DNA of 64,000 nucleotides from Anolis sagrei (GCF_037176765.1 NC_090023.1:25617366-25681365); one strand, 5' to 3'. Shown: positions 1 to 11,690, counted from the stretch's first letter. Notes: generated by a model not told the origin, from the sequence alone. Program-made: numbers and translations.

Positions 1-125
1 TGAACAGCATTTTAAAAAGTCACAGTTAAAATACATCAAAACATACTCAAAGTTAAAAACCACAACACTCTTTGATTTGGTCTTTAAAACCTGTAAAAAC
101 TGGTCTGAATAAAAAAAATAGCCTG

Positions 126-345
126 CTACCAGAAGGACAGCAGGAAGGGGGCCACTCTGGTTTCCTTAGTCTGGCACTGTAGTCCAAAACTCTGGATGAT
201 CTCTCCCAACAGTTTCATATATATATTAAACATCATGGGGGACAAAATGGAACCCTGAGAAACCCCACAGGTCAACCGCAGGAGTGTGAACAGGACCACC
301 TTCTGGGTAAGGACCACCTTCTGGGTAAGGCCCTCCAGGAAAGAC
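126..345 (-). repeat. LINE reverse transcriptase fragment (CR1/L2-like)
   Basis: The minus strand translates to a reverse transcriptase segment with QGSILSP followed by FNIYMK and LGEIIQSFG. The plus-strand LINE near 60.1 kb carries the same motif. The piece is short, open at both ends and has no tail. A duplicated 18-base stretch (GGACCACCTTCTGGGTAA) occurs twice near 292-327. Bases 1-125 look like dispersed repeat sequence that I cannot classify. The clade call rests only on these motifs. Confidence 0.6.
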
Positions 346-660
346 CAGAGCTACTGTAAATAATGTTTACACATTTAAATACACATTAAATACACATTTA
401 AATACATTTATTTAATACACATTATTTAATACACATTTAAATAGCCTGAGCTGATTCAATTTTGTTAACACCTATTAGAACAGATTCGTTGAATCATTTG
501 TTGCAAGGTATATTAACTAGGTCTACTCTAGTTGGGACAAACTAGATCTAAAATACTGTTTGGATTGTCTTTGTGGAAAATAAATGTCTTTCAGTTCAAC
601 AGGACAACAAAGCTACATGGTCTGATCATATTTTTCTTTAGTTCTGTTTCTGGCAACTGG

Positions 661-745
661 TTAGGTCTGTATATTGCTGTCTTGCAACCCCTTCAGGGTT
701 GAGAAGAGTGGGGTATAAATACAGTAAATAATAAATAAATAAATA
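661..745 (+). repeat. LINE/SINE 3' tail with AAAT repeats
   Basis: A GAGAAGAGTGGGGTATAAAT-type 3' end runs into repeated AAAT units. This is the usual end of lizard CR1/L2-like elements and of SINEs that borrow that tail. The body is missing. The flanking bases (350-800) resemble the promoter-proximal introns of the other array units, so this is a small insertion in the leader intron of the off-window gene. Confidence 0.5.
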
Positions 746-798
746 TTCCTAATTCCCTCAACAAGTTAATCTGTGAAATATAATGCAGTTGAACTTAC

Positions 799-865
799 AG
801 TGTCACAGCAATCAGGTGTCCTTCAGGTGGAATGGGAGAGAACATGAGGTGAGCAGCAAATATAA
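799..865 (-). promoter_or_regulatory. VMO1-array promoter and leader exon, copy 0
   Basis: Minus-strand TATA box (TTATATTT, 858-865) lies about 60 nt upstream of a perfect splice donor, GTAAGT (798-793). The same block precedes every VMO1 unit. Transcription probably starts near 834, giving a non-coding exon of about 36 nt. The coding exons of this copy would lie left of base 1. In detail (CACAGCAATCA next to the donor) it resembles the copy in front of gene E more than those of A-D. Promoter function is inferred from position and conservation. Confidence 0.6.
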
Positions 866-1860
866 GGTGAGTAGAGGCAGGACAAAGAAATGAGGGAGTC
901 ATTTATTATGAATCAACATCTGTTGTGCTCTGATGCTCAATAACAGAGTGGAGCAGAACAAAGGCTGTAAGACTGATCTGTTCTTTATGTATCCCATCCT
1001 CTGGTGTCACCAAAAGCAAAAGCCTATTCACTTTAATAGGAAGTGTCATAAAGCCAACACCACATTTTTAAACAGGCTGTTTTGATCCAGGGCTCTTCTC
1101 TGATAACAAGTGCAAAGTTTAACCAAAATAAAGCCAGGATGTGCCAAAACCTACGTTACTAAAACAAATAACTTAAACACCGAGTCTCTTCATGTCTAAC
1201 TTCAGAACAGAAATATAACACATGACCGAGACAATTCAAACTAAATCCCAAGATACAAAGGCCCAAACTGTCATCGGGGTTCCAAATTCAAGTCAGGAAA
1301 GCAGGGTAAGCCGATATTCAAAGTTCAAAGATACAAGCTGAAATTCAAGTCCATTAATCAAACCATGAAGTCAGTCTGTAGTCCAGACACAAGGTATTAC
1401 AGTGCAACAGGTTCAAAGCAGGGCTTCAAAGTTCAGAAGAGTACAAGACAAGATCACAGGAATAAGGTTTAGTTATCAAGATCTTCCCCAGGAGTAACAG
1501 CCAAAATATAGATCCGATAGTTCCATAGTTACTGTTCCCAATGAGCAATCCCTTGCAGGTTCTCTGTTTTGTTAGGATTTTTTTTAATTCCCTGTCATTT
1601 TCTAAGTGATAGCTGAATTAATATCTCTGGCCTAATCATCTGTAAAACAGTTAAGCCACTGTAATTATGGTGTGGTGGTCAATGCAACAGGAGTAGTATA
1701 TACGTTGTAGCTCTACTGAATAAGTTTGATGAGGGATGAATAGTGGTTTGGAGAGGGTGTTGGAGGATTGCTGCTGTAAGCAGTGAGGAAGAATAAGCTG
1801 TAAAGTTTGTATACTTTGTGTATACTTATGCTGACCATTAGCTCCTTGCACATAGTGCTT
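866..1860. other. Spacer with no recognisable gene
   Basis: Bases 866-1075 align with the spacer upstream of the other VMO1 promoters. From about 1077 the sequence changes to an A-rich stretch I cannot place, with many short repeats such as AAGTTCA and AAATTCAAGT. It might be a decayed retroelement end, but no terminal repeats or target duplications were found. Its short ORFs carry no motif I recognise. Confidence 0.4.
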
Positions 1861-4668
1861 TTGCTTGCACTTTATATACTTGAAGAGGGTTAGGGGAGGC
1901 TGGGGGGAACTGAAGAGTGCAGGGTGGGGGGAGGTAAAGAGTAAATCCAGCTAATAATGAAGAACTAAATAAAATAATCACTATTGGGCCATGGGCTGAG
2001 GGGGAGGGATGCTGGGGAGGGGGGCGTGCTGGGGGAGGGAAAAGTTCCAGTGGGCAAGGGCTCCTCATAAAAGTTATATTGGGGAGGTGGAGATATGGTA
2101 AAGGGAGACCTAAACAATTAATTCCATCTAGGGCATGTGAGAGAACACTTACAGTTCCAAAACAGTGTCCTGACACAGTTAAACAGAGTACCCAAGGTGG
2201 CAGTCCCTCTAGATTAAAGGTGGTCCTGTTGAATGCCAGGTCTGTAAACAAAAAAAGAACTGTCATCCAGGATATAATTCTCAAAGAATGTGCAGACCTT
2301 GCATGCTTGATGAAGATCTGGCTGGATGAGGCGGGGGGGGGGGGGTTAATTTCACCCAGCTCTGTCCACCAGGCTACTTTATGCAACACCAGCCGAGATC
2401 TAGAGAGTGAGGAGGTGGAGCCACAGTGGTCTTATAAGGATTTCATATCCCTGACCAGGTGCCCCATCTTGCAGTCAACTATCTTTGAATGTTTCCATCT
2501 GAGAGTAGGTGACCGGGACAGAATAGGGATTCTGCTAATGTACCGACCATCTCACTGCACTGCAGTCTGCACTATCTGAGCTAGCCGGAGTGATCTCAGG
2601 CCTGGCATTGGAGTCCCAATGGCTTATAGCGCTGGGGGACTTCAATGACCAGGCAATGACTACCCAGGACTTCATGGCTTCCATGGTCATTGTAGGGCTG
2701 TCCCCAGCTAGTATCTGGCCCTACTCACAGAGCTGGACACAGATTAGACTTGCTTTTCTTCCAGGTATGGGAGGGAGGTGGCAGTGTAGATGAGCAGACC
2801 ATCGTTCCATTGCCATGGATTGACCATCACCTGATCAGGTTTAGGCTTACTTCAACCCTGTAACCTCTGCAGGGGTGAAGGACCAATTGAAATGGTCAGT
2901 CCCAGAAGGCATATGGATCTGGGTGGATTCCTGATGACTCTTGGGGAATTTGCCACTGCCTTGGTAGGTGATCCTGTCAATGCCTTGGTCACTCTCTGGA
3001 ATAGGAAGATGATTAAGGCAATTGACACAGTTGCTCCAGAATCTCGAGTAGCAGAGCTTAACCATCTCCTTGGTTTAATAAGAAGCTGTCAGCAATGAAC
3101 TGAATGAAGAGGAGACTAGAGTGCGTGTGGCGTACCAAGCACAATGAGTCAGACCAAACAAGGCTTTATGTCTATCTAAAGGCATACACCATGGCTGTAG
3201 ACGCCATGGCGTTCTTTGTGGCCAATAGTGCCCTCTGCACTCCGGTAGAGTTGTTTCAGGGAGTCGGTTGTTAAATCCGATCTCACAAGATGGGATCCTT
3301 AACTTCTTGGCAGCCCGCTGTGAAGCATTTGCTCGATTCTTTGTGGACAAAGTTACTCTGATCTGGTTCGACTTGAACACCATGTTAACAGCAGTCTCTG
3401 AGGATGTAATATAAGCACCTGCTTGTCCAGTTTTGATGAATTAATTTCAATTGGTGCAGCTCGAGGATGTGGACAAGATACTTGAAGAGGTGAGGGAAAC
3501 CACATGCATCATAGACAGTGCCTATTCTGGCTGGTAAAGCAAGCCAGAAGAGGTTTGGCAGAGTGGGTGAAGGTGGTGGTTAATGTCTCCTTACAGGAAG
3601 GCAGGATTCCAGCCAGCTTAAAAGAAGCTGTAATAAAACTGCTGTTGAAAAATCCATCACTGGATGCCACTAAATTGAACAACTTTTGGCCAGTTTCCAA
3701 TCTCCCCTTTCTGGGTAGTTATTGAACATGTGGTGGCCTCAAAATTCCAGGTATTCTTGGAAGACACTGATTATCTAAATCTGGCACAGTCTGGCTTTAG
3801 GTCGGGACACGGAACTGAAACAACAACTGCCTTAGTACAGTGATTCTCAACCTTCCTAATGACATGACTCCTTAATACAGTTCTTCATGTCGTGGTGACC
3901 CCCAACCATAAAATTATTTCCATTGCTACTTCATAACTGTAATTTTGCTACTGTTATAAATTGTAATGTGAATATCTGATATGAAGGATGTATTTTCATT
4001 CACAGGACCAAATTTGACACAAATACCCGATATGCCCAAATTTGAATACTGGGGGATTGATTTTGTCATTTGGGAGTTGTAGTTGCTGGGATTTATAGTT
4101 CCCCTGCAATCAAACAGCATTCTGAACTCCACCAATGATGGAATTGAACCAAACTTGGCACACAGAGCTCCCATAACCAGCAGAAAATACTGGAAGGGTT
4201 TGGTGGGTATTGACCTTGAGCTTTGGAGTTCTAGTTCAACTACTTCAGCAAGCACCATGGACTCAAAAAATGATGGATCTGGACCAAACTTGGCACAAAT
4301 ACTCAATATATCCAAATGTGAATACTGGTGGAGTTTGTGGAACATAGACCTTGACATTTGGGAGTTGTAGTTACTGGGATTTGTAGTTCACCTACAATTA
4401 AAGAGCATTCTGAATCCCACCAACGATAGAATTGAGACAAACTTCCCACACAGAACCCCTATGACGAACAGGAAATACTGTGTTTTCTTATGATCTTTGG
4501 TGACCCCTCTGAAACCCCCACATGACACCCCCCCCCCCAGGGTCCCGACCCCCAGGTTGAGAAATGCTGCCTTAGTGGATGATCTACACCGGGAACTGGA
4601 CAGGGGGGAGTGTGTCCCTGTTGGTTCTCCTTGACCTCTCAGTGGCTTTCAATAGCATAGACCATGGG
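1860..4668 (+). mobile_element. L2/CR1-type LINE, 5' half, decayed
   Basis: In several frames the plus strand encodes the endonuclease start (LLNARSVNKK near 2226-2255), ISLTRCPI, FECFHLRVGDRDR and ILLMYRP (to about 2560). It continues with LGDFNDQA near 2630 and reverse transcriptase pieces up to QSGFRSGHGTE near 3790-3820. After the hAT insertion it resumes at 4570 and runs to AFNSIDHG near 4665, where unit sequence returns. A G-rich leader precedes it (1870-2120). Stops and frameshifts are frequent and the 3' half is absent. It replaces the spacer between copy 0 and gene A. Confidence 0.7.
3838..4569. mobile_element. Non-autonomous hAT element with SPIN-like ends
   Basis: Terminal inverted repeats are CAGTGATTCTCAACCT on the left and AGGTTGAGAAATGCTG on the right. 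The 8-bp target duplication is CCTTAGTA (3830-3837) and CCTTAGTG (4570-4577). Outside it the LINE reading resumes without loss, so the ends are exact. The left 130 bp (rates of TTCATAACTGTAATTTTGC type) match what I know of SPIN hAT elements. The interior differs: a module with GGGAGTTGTAGTT and AAACTTGGCAC recurs about three times. There is no transposase ORF; length 732 bp. Confidence 0.85.
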
Positions 4669-5730
4669 TCACAGGAATAAGGCTTGGAGGCACTGTATTG
4701 TATTCGCTATTTTGAGGTTACTATTTGGGTTCTTTGATGAAAGTAGTGATGCAAAAATCAAGAAAGCATTTGCCTAAAAATCCAAACTTTGTAAACCTCG
4801 CAGATCAGTCATAGTACAGGCATATGTAAATTAATTATATTTGAGATGGTTTCCTACAACCTTTCAAAAACAGAAGAATGAGGCAAAAATTCTTTTAATG
4901 GCAATATTAATGTTTTGCAAGAAGAATAGTACAAAGTAAGTATATCTGTATTGTGTTAGTATAATTTTTATTTTGTGTTGCTCTTTGTATGAGCTTAGGG
5001 TCTTATTATGCTTTAGAAAGTAGCATATTCTTAATACATCTGTGGTTATTAAGTTATGGCCAAAGCTATTCTTAATAATTTTTTGATTAAGATTAGCTTT
5101 GGCTGTGAGGATGTACAGAATCATCTCTGTGTTTTATTTCAGCTCCCCCAATCCCATATTTCTCCTTTCTGCAAAATGGCCCTTGATTTATCCCTCTAAT
5201 TTTGCACCCAACCCCTGCCTATGATTTATACATGAGGTCAGCATATATCTGAGAGTATAATACCTTACTATTTCAAAGACAACAAGGAATTGTTTTTCCT
5301 GAATAGGCAGGGGAAATTTCTCTTTGGGAATTTAAAGAGGAATGATCTACTAAGGGAAATTGACAAGGAAGGCACTTTTTCCAACTTCTGCTGAGGTCAC
5401 TGTGAGCATTATGTGTTCCAGGAGTGGCACAATATCCAATACAAACTCACTGCTCTGAGAATTGCTTTGTGAAACACTCATTTTCAAAACAAGAAATCAG
5501 CTTTGAAATTTCTCAAAAATGTGTTTCATTTGTTTTTTGTTTTTGGATTTGAAAGAGAGAAGGAATAGAATTCCAGCTGCGTGGCTTAATCAGATTAAAT
5601 AGAGAAAATAAAACACTTTTCTTTGTTTGAGGTTTAATGCTGATTAAGATTCATGTCACCAAACAATTAGGAATATAGACAACTCTTCGCCCTGTTGTCA
5701 GGAGGCTAAAACGCTTACATTTTAGTCATT

Positions 5731-8700
5731 TTAATCACAGCAGTAGAACTTAACATCGTTAAGTCCAGTATCATCACTAAAGATTCCAGTTTTGCCAAGG
5801 TCCACTTTTGTTTGGATCCCACAAATTGCACCAGGTTCACAATCCTTGCTCCAGGGTCCAAAATGACCCCACTCTTTTGACTCTCCCTTCATCACATCCC
5901 CATTTTGACATCTGAACTGAATGTTGTTGGCTCCACTATCATCAAGCATTCCCTGTGAACTTTCCACATTTAGGGAGAAGGAGTTCAGGTGGTCTTTGGG
6001 ACAATTTTTACTCTTTGACCACTCGCCGTTCCTGTCAGAGAAAATAATGATCAGAATGGTCAGAGAAATACATTTAGATGGAATCCAGAAAAACTAGTTG
6101 CTGACCTATGGAATAAAGCCATAAACTATGGTTGGAGGAAAATTGGCCTGCAGGTTATTTTGAATTAACAACTTGCACAGTTCTTTCTGACTAGAGTTTT
6201 GGAGAGATGAAATCCAAAATATCCATCAGGTCAAAGGTTCCTCACCCCTTCTTGTAAACCTTGGTGATTTGCTTCTAACTACATGCAGTTCAAGAGCTTA
6301 TAGCTGTATGATTAGAATACTGTTGATTAGTTGTCAATCAATGAACAGTGAGACAATGCATAGATAATAGGCCTGGGTAACAACGGAAAAATTTGTTTCT
6401 AAAATCGATTCGTTTTTTGGGGGGTTTTGCGTTTCGATATTTAAAATAATTACAAAATTTTCCTTTTAAAAAGTTCGATATTTACGAAATTTCGTAAATG
6501 GTAAAAAAATAACAAATCGATTTCCGAAACAATAACGAATCGATTCGTTAATGGCGGACGCGACCGCGAAATACGCTAAAAAACCTCCAAAAACTTCTGA
6601 AGCTTCCCTCTCCCTCTGTTGTTGACTGTTGGTGTGATATTATAATTTTTTTTCACTAATTAAACCATAAAACTGGCCCAGACATGCGGAAATAATAACG
6701 AAACGACCTCGGAACAATAACGAAACGAATACAATAACGAAATACGAAGCATTTACAAAACATCTTTAAAAATTCGTTTTTTTAAAAAATTGCTCCAGAA
6801 TGGTTCGTTATCGCTTCGTAATCAACAAAATTAACGAATTATTAACGAATTACGAATTAACGAAACGAAACCGCCCAGCCCTAATAGATAAATCCATCTG
6901 ATTCAATGGCTCTGCTGTAGCTGAGACTTGTCAGTTTCTGCATTTTGGGTTATGCAGTAGATTTCCAAAAAGTGATTTAATGCTGTAAGCATGGGTATGT
7001 AATAATGTTCAGCAGAGATAGTGTTAAGTGTGTTAGTTCCTGCTTCCTGTATGTGACATACAATGCCTTGTATGGAATGTGAGTAGGCGTGTTCTACTGA
7101 GTATGAAGAAGAAGCCAAGAAGCCATTACTGAGTTGTCTTTTGCTGCAAGCAGACGCTACCATTCAACTCTGCTATGTATATAGTCTGTAAGTAAAGCAA
7201 TTGGTTTATTGCTTTATGGTTGTGTGTTGGAACATTTTTATCTCCTCGTCAACCAACAATCAACAAGACTAACAATTGAATTTAGATTTCATCCCTAAAA
7301 TAGTAGTAAATGTGGAAATATCCACATTACAGCATATCACAGTATGTCTTAATTGTCTAAGCAGAATAAAAGAATCATAGAGTTGGATGAGACCACAAGG
7401 CCCATGCAATCCAGCCACCTGCCATGCAGAAACAAAGAAACACACCTGGAACTTAGAAGCAAGAGTGAAAATATAATGTATATGCCAAGCTGATCAGAAT
7501 CAGTTAACGATATATGCTGATGTTAAACCAGTCTATATGGCTTTATAAATTTGATAAAAAGAGGTATTTTCTAACACCTTCTGTACCACCTCCCACCAAG
7601 GAAAACAGCACTGTCTGTGGAGAACAGAAGAGCAAGCTTCCATGGACTTGTCTTTGTTGGGGATTGTCAGGGGAGTTCTGAAAGTGCCTGATTGCAGTTG
7701 TATAACTGGACAATGAAAGAAGACATTAATTTTTCCAGAATGTTAAAAAGTATATTTGATGGCAATCTGGGGAAATTCAATAACACCATCTCCTTCTGTT
7801 GATCAACAGGAAACATACAACTTGATTATTGGGTGTTCGCTTAATGAACACACACGTATAACAGTAATGTCCTGAATTATTTGGACTTTGGGTGAATCCA
7901 GACAGGCCTTTATCCCAGGAGAATCCATGTTTAAAAAATGCAGACTTTCCTGGGGGCCTGCTCACTCATACCTCAGAAAGAGTGTGTTTTCTGGGGTGGG
8001 TGTCCAGACATTCTCCTGGGACTACTGCAACAGAACATCTAGAACATCTTTCCTGGTACTGATATTATTATTACTACTACTAGTAGTAGTAAAAGTAGTA
8101 GTATGCAGTTTATTCTCTTAACAAAGATTCAAAGCAGCAGACAGTGCTAAAACAATATAATATTACTATCTAAAGATTATAACATTAAAATAGAATTTAA
8201 CACCAAGCAACTTAACGGTAAACAGTGTAAATAATTAAAAACCTATTTAAAAATGCTGATCTAGAGAATTTCAGTGAATCTACTCTTTTGTTGTTCTACG
8301 GAATAAAATCAAAGAAGAAAAGGAAGAAAACAAATCCTCACGCTCCAACTGTAGACTCAATTATTTCTCCAGATTTACAGTAAAGACGGACGCCATTCAG
8401 AGATGTATCATCCTTGAACATACCTTGCGGTGCATGTACCTAATAAAAATGAAAAAAAAAAGACAGTGTTGAAATATTTGCTCTAATTGGCCTTTATGTA
8501 TGTTTTCTGTCAGAATTTTTGAGGTGCACTGGCTTGTACCCCTAAATAAACATTATTCTGCTGCAAATATAGCCTTAAACCTAGTTTACTCTGAAATTAT
8601 CATACTCCGAGTGGATTGTGTAATTTGGCTTTGTATTTCTTGAGCTTCCTGATGCTTTCCAAAATGGCAAATCTAGTACAGGCAGTCCCATCCAATTTAT

Positions 8701-10193
8701 AAACAACTTATAATTAAGAACGGGGGTGAAACAACAAGAAGTGAGAGAAATCTACCTCTAGAAAAGGAAATTAACCCCTGAAAGAATTGTCATGGGGAAA
8801 AGGTGTCTCTATTGAAAGCTTATCACAATCCTCATTTCCATGTGCAGCCAATGGAAGTGAACCATATGAATAAAGCAATTTTGTTAGGAAGAATGGTGTA
8901 GATTGAATCTGGGATTTTCAATGTATTGTCAAGAGCTTTCATGGCCGGAATCACTATGTTGTTTGTAGGTTTTTTGGGCCATGTTCTAGAAGCATTCTCT
9001 CTGGACGTTTCACCTGCAACTATAGCAGGCATCCTCAGCCCAAAAAACCTAAAACAACTCTGGGATTTTCATTTTTCAAAGAATGCACTTTTTAAATGAC
9101 TTATTATTACATGTAGCCGGGGGGGGGGGGGGGGGCTTGAGGGGCTTCAGCCCCCCCCCCCCCCGAAATTCTCATGGTGGTTCGCGAAAAGGCCTTACTG
9201 GTGCATTATTTAAACTGTTATGTTTATTCATATCATGATCTGATCACCATACTCAATATATCCCATATGCATGGGGGTATTGGGGTAACAATACAAAAGG
9301 TTTGCTAGGCTATTCCCTCTTTCACTCAGACTCAGCCCCCCCCCCCGAAACTCAGCCCCCCGAAACCCCCCCTGAAAATTTTAGCCCCTCCCCCCCCCCC
9401 CGAAACGAAATCCTGGCTACGGGCCTGATCTGTGCCATCCATGATTACATTCCTATTTAAGTGATTACCTTTCTATTTAAATAAATTCCCTTTTTGTAAG
9501 CTTGTCTTGGGTTTTAATCATGGAAAAACTCCAAAAGTCGTTGGGATATTCCACAACAATTGAAAGTGGTAAGAGGCATGCAGAGGATCAATATGAATGA
9601 ATAAAAAAGCTTTCAATTCAGCCTGAATAGAAGTAGTCATTTTGTAATGTTCAGTGATACTTCTACTGAACTTTCTTTTACAATCACGTTTCAGGCTGAA
9701 TTTGACTTTTTTTTTTAAATCATGCCTTAAACCCAGTTACTAGTGCCAACTAAAGGGGATTAATTTGATCATAGGTGTTGACTTATAATCATAGGTCTTA
9801 CTTACTTACAACAACTGGATTTAGACTACTTTCTTTTGCTGATACACATGTGGCTCTCAAAATCAATTCTTTCTAATCAATCATGATACAGTTATAAATC
9901 AATGAACTAACCATCGAGAATTTCCTCAATGTGCACTTTTGGGGTTTTGTGGTTAATTCTGGGGAAAGGGGGAATTAAAATGAAAGAAGGAAAGGGCTTT
10001 TGGCGTATTGTTAACCTTTATTTACCTTAATTGCAAATCCAGTGGCATATCCTGTTGTACAGAATTGTGTTTCTCCCCAATCGCCCTGCGCTCCTCCATT
10101 TGGCACTGTTAAGACTGCATTTGATACCCGGCTTTCTGCATCCCAGACACAGCAGAAGACCAAGCAGATCACAATGTTCACTGAGAGGTCCAT
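5731..10193 (-). CDS. VMO1: VMO1-like secreted protein, gene A (188 aa)
   Basis: Vitelline membrane outer layer protein 1 family. Coding exons on the minus strand are 10193-10026, 8439-8342 and 6031-5731, with AG acceptors and GT donors and phases 0 and 2. They join to 188 aa. Residues 1-22 ([17 protein letters not shown]...) are a signal peptide. The mature part has the three-lobed VMO-I pattern: [17 protein letters not shown], then DDTSLNGVRLYC, DDSGANNIQFRC and [13 protein letters not shown]. Eight mature cysteines fit the four disulfides of chicken VMO-I. The ATG is the first after a conserved acceptor (GCAG/GTGAATC). ATTAAA (5633-5638) is a likely poly(A) signal. VMO1 proteins are extracellular, known from the egg vitelline membrane and from epithelial secretions; the tissue here is unknown. 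The introns hold an AT-rich hAT, a CR1 tail, a small retroposed repeat and a G/C-rich hAT. Confidence 0.9.
6368..6883. mobile_element. AT/CGAAT-rich hAT element (516 bp)
   Basis: The element begins TAGGCCTGGGTAACAACGG and ends CCGCCCAGCCCTA. It is flanked by the perfect 8-bp duplication ATAGATAA (6360-6367 and 6884-6891). The interior is full of AACGAAT/ATTCGTT words on both strands. Gene B has an uninterrupted site here, so the insertion is later than the A/B split. A second member with the same ends lies at 40360-41892. No ORF; it must be mobilised in trans. Confidence 0.85.
7370..7440 (-). repeat. CR1 3' tail relic
   Basis: The string AGAATCATAGAGTTGGA followed by a CCATGCAATCCAGCCACCTGCCATGCAG-like stretch is the decayed 3' end of a CR1 LINE. 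Related pieces occur at the matching intron position in B (about 16030-16100) and D (about 31860-31930), so this insertion is older than those duplications. Confidence 0.7.
8049..8103. repeat. TTA/CTA/GTA trinucleotide microsatellite
   Basis: An imperfect run of TTA, CTA, GTA and AGTAGT units lies in the last coding intron of gene A. Gene D has a similar tract at about 38620-38650. Gene E has a GTT repeat at the corresponding place (about 49550-49577). The locus is an old simple repeat that has drifted in each copy. Confidence 0.8.
8921..9058. mobile_element. Short retroposed repeat with 13-bp target duplication
   Basis: A 138-bp insert is bounded by TCTGGGATTTTCA (8908-8920 and 9059-9071). 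Gene B has the empty site. It carries the GGCCATGTTCTAGAAGCATTCTCT-type sequence also found at about 10525-10660 and 34745-34868. Its ends are nearly inverse (GTTTGTAGGTTTTTTGGG against CCCAAAAAACCTAAAAC). Minus-strand reading gives GETSRENASRTWP. I recognise it as a common lizard repeat but cannot name the family; a Penelope-like origin is possible. Confidence 0.7.
9110..9427. mobile_element. G/C-tract hAT-like element, intron of gene A
   Basis: It has the same body as the elements at 20169-20452 and 53792-54114: a poly-G/C tract, then GGTTCGCGAAAAGGCC, GTTTATTCATATCATGATC and CCCATATGCATGGGGGTAT, then a second C-rich tract ending GGCTACGGGCCTG. The left end has lost a few bases, so the target duplication is not clear. 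The other copies show 8-bp duplications. Confidence 0.75.
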
Positions 10194-10524
10194 TGAAAAG
10201 CAATCAAATTAAGATTCACCTGCAAAATATTTCTGAAAAATAAATATCTCAAGATTTTTAATATGATTTACTGGAAATTCCTCATTAATCACTTCTGAAA
10301 TCTAAAGGCAATTACATCTAGCTACAAAAAAGTACTTCAAGGGCCCAAATGCAGGATGGGAAATAATAGTGGATATATTCCTTTCCCCTTTAATTATAGG
10401 AACTAATCATGAATCAACCTGCAAATTGAGAAATCATTGGAGATGTGGAAAATTGTTATCAATATAATTCCAATGAGATTCCCCGGCTGACAGCATGCAT
10501 GGAACATTGTAATATAAAAGTCTC

Positions 10525-10660
10525 AATGTATTGTTGAAGGCTTTCATGGCTGGAATCACTGGGTTGTTGTGGGTTTTTCAGGCTATATGGCCATGTTCTA
10601 GAAGCATTCTCTCCTGACGTTTTGCCTGCATCTATGGCAAGAATCCTCAGAGGTTGTGAG
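10525..10660 (+). repeat. Dispersed lizard repeat (same family as 8921-9058)
   Basis: Bases 10525-10660 carry GGCTTTCATGGCTGGAATCA, then GGCCATGTTCTAGAAGCATT and CTGCATCTATGGCAAGAATCC. This is the less decayed version of the family at 8921-9058. It abuts the MITE that starts at 10670 and lies in the leader intron of gene A. Confidence 0.65.
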
Positions 10661-10669
10661 GTCCTATAG

Positions 10670-10887
10670 CAGTGGTTCTCAACCTGGGGTCCCCAGATGT
10701 TTTTGCCCCAGAAATCCTAACAGCTGGTAAACTGGCTGGGATTTCTGGGAGTTGTGGGCAAAAAACATGGTTCTCAATCTGTGGGTCCCCAGGTATTTTT
10801 ACCTTCAATTCTCTGTAATCCTAGCCAGTTTACCAGCTGGGAGGTGAAGGCCAAAACATATGGGCACCCTCAGGTTGAGAACCACTG
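10670..10887. mobile_element. CAGTGGTTCTCAACCTG-type hAT MITEs, nested
   Basis: The ends CAGTGGTTCTCAACCTG and GGTTGAGAACCACTG are inverted. The right part (from about 10771) also exists in gene B at 19693-19812, so it predates the A/B duplication. The left part (10670-10770) is a second, A-only copy inserted at its end. An intact relative is at 45369-45502. No coding capacity. Confidence 0.7.
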
Positions 10888-11129
10888 CTCTAGAGATCTC
10901 AGTAATCTTCATTTATTATATAGCTATAGGGATAGAGTCAGACATTTTCAAAACACACACTCTTTGCCCTTCAATAGCTATGGGAAGGTGCTAGGTGCCT
11001 ACCTTTTCTAAGTGGTCAGTTAGGGATAGTTTTTTTTTTTGCAGAATTTAGAATGTAATACCCCTCAGACACAAAAGGACATAAGCAGGTAGAGATATGC
11101 TTTCATCTTCCAGTAGTAGGAACCCAGCC

Positions 11130-11690
11130 TTTGTCAGTTAAATTGACCTTTAAAGCCCTACATGATTTGGATCCAAGTTACCTACAGGATCATATTCTTC
11201 TGCAGAATCAGCCCCAAACATTAATGTCCTTTGAGGTATTTATTTATTTATTTACATCTTTTATATCCCGCCCATATCAGCCCGCAGGCGACTCAGGTTC
11301 CAGCCTGCCAGAACCCAACTGGCAACCACTATCCAGAGGAACTTTTCATCAGCCATCCCAAGACTGTTGAACGACCTGCCAGGAGACCTCCGGCAGCTAA
11401 ATCAGCTGTCAGAATTTAAGACACAAGTGAAGACCAATCTCTTCTAGCAGGCCTACCCAGACAATTTTAATGACAAATTTTAAACTTCCACTCTATGTTG
11501 AATTTTTGTTTTGTGTATTTTAATATGTATTTTATGGAAATACATATTAATACATGTATTCTATGCAGTGTTTTTAAATGATTATGTGTTTTAGCAATGT
11601 AGGAACCCACCTCGAGCTGTGAGGAAAGGCGGATAAGAAATAAAATAATAATAATAATAATAATAATTATTATTATTATTATTATTATGG
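11130..11690 (+). mobile_element. LINE 3' end shared by units A-D (copy A)
   Basis: The plus strand reads KLTFKALHDLDPSYLQDHI and, after an interruption, TFHQP..HPKTVE..and EFKTQVKTNLF-type residues. This is the C-terminal end of an L2/CR1-like ORF2, followed by a 3' UTR and (TAA)n/(TTA)n at 11643-11690. A small minus-strand LINE tail (about 11235-11300) sits inside it. Units B, C and D contain the same insertion; E does not. Confidence 0.75.

Noticed and set aside
1085-1560. Possible LTR in the left flank
   Set aside because: I found no TG..CA ends or flanking duplication, so I left it unclassified.
4083-4370. Open frames across 3926-4370 on both strands
   Set aside because: They lie wholly inside the non-autonomous hAT and translate its internal repeats.
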